Source: Pampus argenteus (taxonomy: Eukaryota > Chordata > Actinopteri > Scombriformes > Stromateidae). Taken from it: a stretch of 64,000 nt of DNA. Position 1 is the stretch's first letter; each line of letters begins with the position of its first letter. The notes beneath the pieces were generated by a model. It had not been told where the DNA came from. It saw nothing but the letters and a program-made list of their open reading frames with translations, and ran no database searches. This document shows, one piece after another, positions 23,601 to 34,085 of the stretch. The DNA lies in NCBI GenBank assembly GCA_036937835.1, contig CM072861.1:8425501-8489500 (forward strand), read 5' to 3'. The position numbers and the translations under genes are program-made.

Positions 23601-26600
23601 TGAAATTTCCAGTCCTCTGTGCAGCTGCAAGAAGCTCCGTGATATATGGTGACAACCCTCCTCCAGTAGATCTCCATTATAGGAGCCACTGAGTGAAGGC
23701 ATATACTTGTGAGCAGGTGCACTGCCTTATGACTCAGCCGCTTGTCACCATCTTAATGAGCTTCTGTCATTCAAAATCATTTGTGCCGTCAGTTTTTTTC
23801 TCCTTTTTTCATTGTTAAAATGAGAAATAACCTGGTTTATTCTCATTTTATGCTCTTCTGTTGCATAAATCATCTATCGTATGATGGATGTAGCTTTCAT
23901 TTTTTTGTGCAGGTAGTTTAATAGCTTTATCAAAATGCACCTTTTTGCTTTTTGATGTTTTTTTGTTTTTTTTAAGCTGAGCCAGTGCTGTAGTTGTGTT
24001 GGATGTATTCCTGTCTGCCCCACCCCCTACCTCATCAGCTCTGTTCAGTTACACACACAACAGGTTTGACTGGAAACCCTTTCACATCCTGTTTGAAATT
24101 CAGCAAGAGGCATGTTTGGGCAGGAGTGTTTTCATGTGCTTTGCCTCTAGCGTAACATAAATTAATTGTTAAGGCGTAATAATTTCAGTGTCTTGCATGG
24201 TGGTCGTTTAGTATGGCAGAAAATACACAGTACACATAAAATGTAGTTGCTAATCTGAAATGATTTTCTCTTGCAACAGTCATCTTTGCACACTTGACTT
24301 GGTTCTCTATTAGACTCAAAGTCTCATCACATTAATCCAAGATGAAACGGAAAGTGTTAAGAGTAGAAATTAAGAGCGTATGTAACCAAACGAAGAACAT
24401 GACAGTATTTTCCAGGGATTAAATAGCAGCACACCTTTCAAAGGACTGTTGTTTGCAGACCATTGGAGCTGATTCCACATACTTTGTGTTTAGGAGGTTG
24501 GCGCTCTTATGTTTTTTGGAACCGGGATCGCTGCAGCTGTCGAACAGACGTTTGTCGAGCGCAGGTTTACTGGAGAGCTCGAGGAGAGGGCAGCGAGTCT
24601 TGGGTTTCTGTTTTCTTTACGGATCTGATGACCTAAGATGGTGTCTTGCAAAAGAACGTGTCGAATCCTGAGACGATGCCATTCTGAAAGCCCCGGTCGA
24701 TGAGCTCGGACCTCGTGCACACATGCACGCTGCCTCGTTTGTCATCTAAAAAAAAAAAACTAATCTAGAAGGCAAACAGTCCCTCTTTTGTACGCGCTGC
24801 TCTGTCTCTAGTGGCTGGTATCCAGTTCCATAACGAGCAGCAGCTGGCTCAGAGGCCTGTACTCGGGAGCCGCATCCCTCACCCTGATGAATGTGTCATT
24901 TGTTGCTTGTTTAGCAGTCGCTATTGTTCAGGCCCCTAAACCATCCTCTCACACTCACACATAAATAACCTGAACACACACAATACTCAGCCACAGTTTG
25001 TTGTAGTCCACTCATAGTGATGCGAAAGCCAGGCCTTCATGACCGTTGGGTTTTTGGAAAGACAGAAAATGGTTCTTGGAAGGCATTTGCACATTTTGTA
25101 GCAGTTGTTGCATTCTTGTATAGTGCTTAATAGTAGTTCCTGTTACACCACAATCATCAAACACAGGTTGGATGTCTTTTCCCCCTGTGGTTGTTTTAGA
25201 GCTTTGGCTTTTTTTCTGCAGGAGTAGGGGCAGTAATAACGCTGCAACTATTACAGTTGACATCCAAAGTTTATGAAGTGATGTCTGCTGATGACTTAAG
25301 TGGAAATTGTAGGTCATCTTCCACCATGTGCAATAACTTAAATAGAAGCTCTTTTTTTTGTTCTGTTCTGACTGGATTGTTCTATTCCCTCTTTTTTTTC
25401 GGTCCCATTGAAATTGATTTTAAAAAATTATTCAGGCAAGTGCTTTATTTCATGGTGACTGCAGTCAAATTCCTGTCTCCTCCTCCGCCTTTTCCAAGTC
25501 ACTGTATCTTCATAATTGGTGTGTCAGCGAGCGTGGAATGTAGAAGAAACTGTTTATCATAAACTACAGCACAGAAGCATTTTTCTTTTGTTCCCCAGAG
25601 AAAATATTCATGATAGAGTAACATCTCCAGACTGATTTTAATGTGCACTCTGTTTTTCTTGGTCCCTTAGCAAATAGAACAAATCCAAATCAACATCGAG
25701 ACAAAATATTAGATGTCACACCGCTGAAGTCATTGGCTGGGTGTTTGGTTTTTTTTTTGGCCCACCAAAGTCTTTTTTTGGTCTTTGTTTTTCCCCTTTA
25801 ATGGCCTCTTCCCCATTTTCAGCTAGTGGGTTTCCTGTCCCAGCTGGAACAAACCCAGAATGTCCAAAGAAGGATTGCGTCCAGAAGGAGTAGAAGAAAC
25901 AGTCACACATAGGCAGGGGACCACATCAAGCATGCAGTGTCTGTCTTTTAACACAAAATTGTAAATTAAATTTGATACTGTGATGTCATGTGCTCACTAA
26001 AACACTTGTGGTGGTGCATTAGTCTGAGAAGCAGAGTTTAAAAAAATACAAAGAGAAGGGAACCTGTATACAATCTAATCATTCAAGCAATGGTAAAAGA
26101 GGCAAGAGAAAGTGTGGAGTGGAAGAGTGCAAAGGCCTATCATGATGGCGTGATAGGCTGAAATTTGATCTTTATTGCTTGAAGTTTGAGCCAGAGGAGG
26201 AGTGAGTACACAGAGAACAGGAATGCACATTAGGATCATGTGGTACCTTCAAGTGTTTCTGTGTCTTTTGATATAAACCTGAAAGGAACAATCCCCATAA
26301 CGGCCCATTACAGCTCTTCCCAGGATCTTTTTTTTTTTTTTTTTTACTTCAGGTTTGAAATATACATATATACTATAGTCTCTAGTGGTTTTTCTTACTA
26401 AAAGGTAGCAGAGCTTGAGTTATAGTCACTAAGCTGCATCTTGTTTTGCATCTGGCTCTTTTGATGTGATTGACTTCTTTAGGACTGGAGTTGGAGTTGT
26501 ACCAAGCAGTCATAGAGCCGGAGAAAATGGGGTGAAGGGAGGGAGGAAAATGTACACAGAGCAGTGAAACAATGACAGACTGAATGTGGGTTAGGGTCAC

Positions 26601-26961
26601 TCAGTCGTTGTAATGATAGGGCAGTTATACGGTATGATTCTGGAGACTTAATACAGAATAGCTTTATTAATTTAAACTGTTTGCACAGCTGTCCCTTTGT
26701 CATACATTAAATTACATCTATACTCATGAATATTAGATTATTGGATAAGATTATTTTAATCTGTTGTTGGTTATTGATTTTACATTAAATCTCAGGTTGT
26801 GTTCTCATTAAAATTCGCCCTATGATACCTATTAAGTTAATAATTGAGTTAATAAACACCAAAGACTTAAAAGATTTATGATAAAATGAGGTTTGATTCT
26901 CATCTTCAACTATGTATCAAACTACAGAGTGAAACAAACAGATTCTATGAATGTCTATGAA

Positions 26962-27433
26962 TGTAATGTGAATGCTTTCATTTTATTTCTTTTTTTGTTT
27001 TTTTGAATCACGGTTTGAGGCCTCTGTCTGACAGTCTGATTCCTACCGTGCACAAGTTGTCAGTAACAGTTAACAGTTACAGGTAATAGTACTGGTGCTG
27101 AATGTTGTAGATTTGTTTCTATCAGTATCAAAATGTACAGCCAGTAATTAGAAACGTGAATTAAAACCTTTTAAAAAGTTAATGTTTTTGATTCCATGAT
27201 CAGTCTGGTATACAGTATATATATCTGCATCTTTGTAACTGCTTTTCCCATAGTAGTTACGCAATAAGAAATACAGTATGTCAATAACACTGAGAAAACC
27301 TCTGGTGACTTTTTTTCCCCTGTCCCAGTAGCCACTAGAACCATGGGAACTGTAAATAAACAATGCTCTCCATGGGCAAGGAGAGCATTGTTTAAAAAAA
27401 AAAAAGAAATTAAATGAAAGCATTCACATTACA
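26962..27433. repeat. inverted-repeat pair, possible MITE
   Basis: The left arm starting at 26962 (TGTAATGTGAATGCTTTC and the following ATTTTATTTCT-run) and the right arm ending at 27433 (T/A-rich then GAAAGCATTCACATTACA) are reverse complements over about 35 bases with one mismatch. The 470-base interior has no open frame of note and contains a second, smaller hairpin (15-bp arms 27357-27371 and 27380-27394). The flanks show no clear target-site duplication, so a transposon origin is plausible but unproven. Confidence 0.55.
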
Positions 27434-28449
27434 GCCCATGGCTGCAGGCTACACAGACCATGAACAGATTGTTTTAACATGGAGGATAGTTCACTTTATG
27501 CCCATTAGCAGAGGCCATTATGGAGCCATTTTTCCACATCTCTGACAGGAACTCGCATTAAAGATCATTCATTAAGACCTACTGTGATAATTTCAGGCCT
27601 TTTTTTCCTTCCGATTTCTAAAGGTCTGTGCTGTGAGTATGACAAAAAAGCGGGCCACTATGGAGATGTTTTACAGGCTATTGATGTGCTGCAGACATGG
27701 AAATGATGTTTCCCTTGCTATCCTCTATGTTGATTCTTGTACATCTTTAGCCCCTACCACAGCTGTCTCTCTGCAGATGAAGCGCTAATAACCTTTATAG
27801 TAAATGGAAGGTTGACTGGCCACACAAGTGGGTGTTAAGTTAAAAGAAATATTTTTTCCCTTAAGGTTTCATGGTTATTTAGACATAATTACCATTTATT
27901 TCTCCAAGGGAAATACTGTTTTTTCCTCTTCTTCTGGTTCTTGTCATGAGTTCTCACACTTGGTGTTTTGTATTTAGGGAGGTTTATGGATAAGAAATGG
28001 TACATACATTTTCTGTGCTATATATTAAAAGAATATATTCATTATTTAAATTATTATTACAGTTGAATTTGTTTCTGTAATGTTTATGTAGTCCTTTAGG
28101 AAGCTGATCATGTCTGCCTCCAGCAGCCAGAAGGGTTATGCTCTCAATTTCGTTGAAAGGTTTTATTTTAACAACATGCCTTTACTGTTAATTATCATAT
28201 GCCTAAAGAAATTAAAGGTTGGCTTAACCTAATAATCCAAAGGTACAAGTGGATAAATGCTGGGTATGGTCTCAAGGTTTTACAACAACAGATATCCATT
28301 TTAAAGTTTACACTTGATATCTTTTCATATATACTAAACATATTATTTTTTAAATTACTTTTTTTAAATGTATGTTTTTGATTTGTATTTGTATTGCATG
28401 TTGTGCATCTGACATCGGCCTCAATTTCTGTCCATTTGTTTTCTTTCAG

Positions 28450-31400
28450 GATTCCGCAAAATCAGTCTCGATGATCTGCGCAAAGCCTACATCGTCAAGG
28501 ATGTTCAACAGTACATCCTCCACAGGCTGGACCAGGAGGAGGCCCTGAGGCAGCACCTGACCAAGGAGACAGCCGAGATGCTCAACCAACTCCACATTAA
28601 AAGCAGTGGCTGCTTTCTCTACCTAGAACGTGTGCTGGACGGTGTGGTTGAGAACTTTATCATGCTGCGCGAGATCCGTGACATCCCTGGCACTCTTAAT
28701 GGCCTCTACTTGTGGCTCTGCCAGAGACTATTTGTCAGAAAACAATTTGCCAAAGTCCAGCCCATCCTAAATGTAATCCTAGCAACTTGCAGGCCACTCA
28801 CAGTCAAGGAACTGTACCATGCAGTCTGGACCAAAAACATGACACTGACTATGGAAGAGTTTCAGAAAAAGATGGACATTCTCTCCAAGTTGTTGGTTGA
28901 TGGCCTTGGAAGTACCAAAATCCTTTTTCACTACAGCTTTGCAGAGTGGCTATTGGATGTGAAGCATTGCACACAGAAATACTTGTGCAATGCAGCAGAG
29001 GGGCATAGAATGTTGGCCATGAGTTACACATGCCGGGCAAAGCAGCTCAAACCACTCGAAGTGCAGGAATTTGCACTGCACCTCGTCAATTCCAATCTGC
29101 AGATTGAGCCATCTAATCTGGCTCTTTGGATGGTATGGAATGGTACTCCTGCTAAAGACTCGTTGACCACCTCAATACCAAGAGAACAGGAGGTTCTGCA
29201 ACTTCTGGTCAAAGCTGGAGCTCATGTAAACAATGAAGATGACCATGCCTCTTGTATTGTACAACAGGCCCTGGAAAGAGAAGATTCAATACGTACATTA
29301 CTAGACAATGGGGCATCAGTGAATCAGTGTGACTCCAGTGGGAGGACTCTGCTATCCAACGCTGCATACAGTGGAAATCTTGATGTGGTCAATTTGCTCA
29401 TATCTAGAGGAGCAAACATGGAGCTAGAAGACAACCACGGACAAACGGCACTTACTCTCGCTGCAAGGCAGGGCCATACCAAAGTGGTCAACTGTCTAAT
29501 TGGCTGTGAGGCCAACATAAACCACACAGATCATGATGGATGGACTGCTCTCCGCTCAGCAGGATGGGGAGGACATTCAGAGGTTGTATCCGCTCTGCTT
29601 TATGCTGGAGCCAAAGTGGATTGTGCCGATGCTGATGGCAGAACTGCTTTGAGAGCTGCTGCTTGGGGAGGTCACGAAGACATAGTTTTGAACCTTCTTC
29701 AGCACGGGGCCGAGGTCAACAAGGCAGACAATGAAGGAAGAACAGCTCTCATTGCGGCAGCATACATGGGACACCGAGAGATCGTTGAGCATCTCTTGGA
29801 CCACGGGGCCGAAGTTAATCATGAAGATGTTGACGGTAGGACTGCCCTCTCTGTTGCTGCTCTCTGTGTTCCTGCAAGTAAAGGCCATGCTTCTGTTGTG
29901 AGCCTTCTGATCGACAGGGGAGCGGAGGTTGACCACTGTGACAAGGACTGCATGACCCCTCTCCTTGTGGCTGGCTATGAAGGACATGTGGATGTAGTTG
30001 ATTTGCTTTTGGAAGGTGGAGCCGATGTGGATCACACAGACAACAATGGTCGCACCCCTCTTCTTGCGGCTGCATCAATGGGCCATGCGTCTGTTGTCAA
30101 CACTTTACTTTTCTGGGGGGCTGCTGTTGATAGCATCGACAGTGAGGGAAGGACTGTGCTGAGCATTGCATCTGCTCAGGGTAACGTGGAGGTGGTCAGA
30201 ACTCTGCTGGACAGAGGTCTGGATGAGAATCACAGGGATGATGCAGGCTGGACCCCGCTACACATGGCTTCATTTGAGGGCCACCGCCAAGTTTGCGACG
30301 CCCTTATTGAGCAAGGTGCTCGTTGTACAGAGGTAGATAATGATGGTAGAATACCGCTGATATTGGCTGCACAAGAGGGACATTATGACTGTGTGCAAAT
30401 CCTTCTGGAAAACAAGTCGTGCATTGACGAGAGGGGATATGATGGAAGGAACGCTCTCAGGGTGGCTGCACTAGAAGGCCACAGGGACATTGTTGAACTG
30501 CTGCTGAGCCACGGTGCTGATATAGATTACAAAGACGCAGACGGACGCCCAACACTCTACATATTGGCACTTGAAAATCAGCTGGCCATGACAGAGTATT
30601 TCCTCGAAAATGAAGCAAATGTGGAAGCTTGTGACACTGAGGGCAGAACAGCCCTCCACGTGTCCTGCTGGCAAGGGCATGTTGAAATGGTGAGGCTGCT
30701 GATTAACTACCATGCTGATGTGAACGCCTGTGACAATGAGAAGCGATCTGCCCTCCAGTCTGCTGCATGGCAAGGCCACACAAAAGTTGTGCAGTTTTTG
30801 ATAGAGAATAACACGCATGTAGATCATACCTGCAACCAGGGAGCCACAGCATTAGGCATTGCTGCTCAGGAGGGCCACATCGACGTTGTGCAAATACTTC
30901 TTGAAAACGGTGCTGACCCCAACCATGCTGACCAGTTCGGACGCACCGCAATTAGAGTAGCGGCAAAAGGCGGACATTCAATGATCATAAAACTTCTGGA
31001 AAAGTATGGGGCCACAACTCTAAATGGCTGCAATCCCTCACCAGTACACACCATGGAAGAGAAAACACCATTGGCTGTGACTGGTAAAATGCAGTCCCTC
31101 ACCATCAAATCAAGTAGTTCTGGCAGCACTGGGGCAGGAGATATGCAGTCGTCTGCACGTGGTCTACCCAACGGACCTGTCCATGCATTCAGTTCACCAT
31201 CAGAATCTCCTGATTCAACAGTAGATAGACAGAAATCCTCCCTTTCAAATAATTCCCTCAAGAGTTCAAAGAACTCTTCCTTGAGAACCACATCATCCAC
31301 AGCCACAGCACAGACCGTGCCTATCGATAGCTTTCATGGACTGACGTTCACAGAACAAATCCAACAACACTCACTGCCTCGCAGCCGAAGCAGACAGTCT

Positions 31401-31991
31401 ATTGTGTCACCTTCCTCCACGACTAAGTCTATTGGTCAGCAGCCTCCATCTCCATCCAGTGACTTTGACTGGTCTCAGTTAAAACCTTGTCTCAAGTCAA
31501 CAAAGGGGACTAAGACTGGAAATGGCACATCAAATAGCAAAGGAGCACTGGGAGACAAGAAGAAAATCAAGAACAGTGGATCAACCCAAGGTCAGGTTCT
31601 GGAGTACGAGATGACCCAGTTTGACAAGAGGATTGCCCTCAACAAATCAGTGCCGAACATTTCAGTGAAGGATCCCCACTGTAAAATAATGATTGGTGGT
31701 TCAATTCAGCAGGAAAGGGGGCAAAGCCAAGATCAGTTCTTTATCCAGCAGCAGAGCTGTTCTGAGAAAAAGAGAAATGGCATCATGACCAACCCCAATT
31801 ATCATCTACAGAGTAATCAGGTTTTTCTGGGCAGGGTATCAGTTCCTCGGACTGTGCAGAACAGAGGCCACCAGGATGTTCTAGAGAACTATCCCATCGG
31901 GGAAACTGAGCTAAGCCTTAAACAAGCCCTGAAACTGCAGATTGAAGGATCAGACCCTGGGTTTAACTACAAAAAGGAGACTCCGTTATAG
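28450..31991 (+). CDS. ankrd50: ankrd50 coding exon 3: linker, ankyrin array, tail
   Basis: This exon follows the TTTTCTTTCAG acceptor (AG 28448-28449) and runs to the stop TAG at 31989-31991, giving residues 247-1426. The whole protein is 1426 residues, close to the human length as I recall it (about 1429). Residues 247-492 form the rest of the NTPase-associated helical region, including the DDLRKAYIVKDVQQYI and SSGCFLYLERVLDGVVENF blocks. Residues about 493-1101 are some 18-19 ankyrin repeats. Residues about 1102-1350 are Ser/Thr-rich and low in hydrophobics, so probably disordered. Residues about 1354-1426 are a conserved tail that includes KRNGIMTNPNYHLQSN and ends KKETPL. ETPL fits a class I PDZ ligand (Thr at -2, Leu at 0, Glu at -3). 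The product is expected at endosomes. Identity as ankrd50 is near certain; only a lineage-specific duplicate is an alternative. Confidence 0.97.
29187..31013 (+). repeat. ankrd50: ankyrin repeat array, about 18-19 units
   Basis: The coding units are about 33 codons long with the pattern D-x-x-G-R-T-A-L, A-A-x-x-G-H, V-V-x-x-L-L, G-A-x-V. They cover residues about 493-1101 without a break. Unit 7 has five extra residues (CVPAS, residues 719-723) between its two helices. Several units lack consensus loop residues: Cys747 replaces the DxDG glycine, Glu600 replaces the GA glycine, and units 14 and 16 read NEA and NNT at the same site. Arrays like this form a curved solenoid for protein binding. 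All units sit in one exon. Confidence 0.95.
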
Positions 31992-32526
31992 TTGGTAAGA
32001 GACACTTCAAAATAAACCCTCCAGCTCTTGTTGAAAATTTGTCTCAAAGTTGAGGTCAGGGTGACAACACACAGGCAATACTTTGGTTTTTCTGTTCATT
32101 GACAGTGGTTAATATAGAGGCTAATAATGGACTTTTAGTTGTTACTGGATTGCACTCAACAGAACCATCATTAGTTGGATTTAATCGGGCTTGCATGAAG
32201 AATGCCTCAATCTGGATAAGCAGACTTTTCCCTCCCAAACAAAACATTAGCCCAAATCGTTCCTATGCTGTTTCAGATGTCTTGAATGCCATTCATCATG
32301 CAGACATTGGAAGGAATGTGCCAAAGCAACAGTTTTCATCTGCATTAAAAAAAAAAAAAAAAAGATTATTTTTTCATCAATGGGAGACCTCAAAATAATA
32401 CCTAGGGAAGATTGTTGATTGCTGCCTAAGGCTTATGTGAACTGATACTTTGATGTGCCTACATCTGTTACAGCCTTCTTCATGTATTCATGCAAACTAT
32501 CATTTTAATTTAATGTAATGCTATTT

Positions 32527-32532
32527 AATAAA
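32527..32532 (+). terminator. poly(A) signal candidate (proximal)
   Basis: AATAAA in TTTAATAAACAG, 536 bases after the ankrd50 stop. The downstream sequence is only weakly GT-rich. A further AATAAA at 32011 lies only about 20 bases past the stop and looks less likely. Confidence 0.35.
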
Positions 32533-33191
32533 CAGTGTATGCACTTTTAAGAGTAAAATGACAGACATGCTTTTGTTCTATTTACTTTGTATCCCATCCA
32601 TGTTTTATCAAAGTAATTGTTTGAGAGAAACATACCAATGCTTTTTTTTTATTATTTTATTTTATATTATGCTTGTTCGGTTTACTTTTTTTTTCACACT
32701 GACAGCAATGTACCACTGAGTGCATTGTCACAAACCAGAGGACATAACAGTAACTGATGCCATGGTATGAATTTAAGCGCATTGATAGTTTGCCTTCCTA
32801 GAGACCCCAAATAATCTGTGTTAACCTTGACCAGTGTGCTCAACCTATGTTGTGTGTAATATGTTAATAGCTATGGCAATTTACTTCACAAGTATATACA
32901 AGCATATTTATTTTTGGAAAAAAGCCACTTTTGCTGCATTTTGTGTTGCATTACGCTCTACCATGGTGCTGTGTTCAGAAGTTGCCTGCAGTTATTTTGG
33001 ACTCCCAATTTTTTTTTTTTTTTTTTTTTGGCTTTGTGCATTGTGTTTTATTGCAAATATCTAAGAAAGAGGGACGTTCACTGAAAATGTTTAAAGAAAA
33101 AAAAAAGTTTTTATTTTTGTTATTTTGTCCCTATGGGATTTTCTTTTTCAGTTGTACGTGTTATGTTTTTGTGTGTGCATAAAAATATTTA

Positions 33192-33197
33192 AATAAA
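33192..33197 (+). terminator. poly(A) signal candidate (middle)
   Basis: AATAAA followed within about 25-35 bases by GTTTGGTGCT, a GT-rich element of the right kind. This arrangement is the best formed of the three candidates. Confidence 0.5.
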
Positions 33198-33706
33198 ACA
33201 TTGTGTACCGTCAAAACAGGTTTGGTGCTAAACGCAGAAATTTCAAGTAAAACCAGTGATTTAAAAAAATAATAATCTGCAGAGTTACATGTATAACCTA
33301 CTGCAATGCAAGAAGCAAAACCCAAGCTTTGTCTCCGTATTGTTTATGTGGTTAATTTTCAGTAATTCCTGCTGGATTTTTCAGGGGCATGAGACAAAAA
33401 AGGCTCAAAAAAGGGTGTCAGTCATGAAGACAACTCATAGCTGTCAGTGATATTGTTTGAAATGCAGAGTTGCAACGCCAAAGTTGAAACAACATACCCT
33501 GTCCCACCTCCCTCCCCTGTGATAAGCTGAATATCAGTTCAACAGAGGGAGGGAGGGAGGTGCCTGACTGTGACTGTGAGGGGAACTGAAACATCTGTTT
33601 CTCATGAACTGTGTGGAGCTGCGTTAGCGTTTACAGGCTGTGTCATATTTTTGCAGGATTTTCATAATGTTAACAGTGAGCTATTTTTTGCCAAGAACTA
33701 GGATCA

Positions 33707-33733
33707 GGGGTTTGGGGTGGGCGGGTGGGGGGG
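33707..33733 (+). promoter_or_regulatory. G-quadruplex motif in the ankrd50 3' UTR
   Basis: Five G-runs of 4, 4, 3, 3 and 7 are separated by TTT, T, C and T on the mRNA-sense strand. This meets the usual G3+ N1-7 rule with very short loops. It lies between the middle and distal poly(A) signals, so it would be present only in the longest transcript. Folding in RNA is inferred. Confidence 0.5.
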
Positions 33734-34055
33734 TAGAAACCTATCGCATGCACAAACACTTATAAGCCCTAGTGAAAGCTCTCAGCTCTTCAGTACAACA
33801 GTAGCTCAGAAGTTTGCCATGAAGGGTCAAAAGAAGGATTCAAGGCAGGATCTGGTCTACAAACAGTGTTGGAAAACATATGTATAGTCTTATTAAGCAG
33901 TTATCTCGTTTGTCTTGACTGTGTTTTGTCTGTCATCTTTGATTTGACTGTCAGTGATTGGATTGTAAATAGCTTACAATGTACATTCAACTTTCATTTA
34001 AAAAGAATTCCTGTATTATATGAAGTGGAATTTTCTGATGTATATTAAAGTGCTT

Positions 34056-34061
34056 AATAAA
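34056..34061 (+). terminator. poly(A) signal candidate (distal)
   Basis: AATAAA in GCTTAATAAACATATTTGC, followed by T-rich sequence (CTTTTGTAACTTTATTT). Sequence just before it is AT-rich and 3'-UTR-like. I take this as the gene end. Confidence 0.5.
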
Positions 34062-34085
34062 CATATTTGCTTTACTGCTGGAAAA

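Larger units (their letters stand above)
16216..28449 (+). other. ankrd50: ankrd50 intron 3
   Basis: This 12.2-kb intron runs from GTAAAT to a TTTTCTTTCAG acceptor. It holds a long GT-rich microsatellite (16723-16783), a decayed MITE-like copy (about 17445-17690), a G-run cluster (21275-21301) with G-quadruplex pattern, scattered T-runs, and a 35-bp inverted-repeat pair about 470 bases apart (26962-27433). Open frames inside are short and unsupported. No nested gene was recognised. Confidence 0.8.
31992..34085 (+). other. ankrd50: ankrd50 3' UTR (probable extent)
   Basis: This stretch runs from the stop codon to just past the last good poly(A) signal (34056). It is AT-rich, has no long open frame, and holds an A-run (32345-32363), a T-run (33009-33030), GGGA repeats near 33545 and a G-run cluster at 33707-33733. 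The end could instead be near 33215 or 32550 if the earlier signals are used, so the mRNA may have several 3' ends. Confidence 0.55.

Noticed and set aside
29577..31306. Several - strand frames of 82-152 codons under the large exon
   Set aside because: Antisense shadows of the ankyrin repeats; their repetitive composition follows from the + strand repeats.
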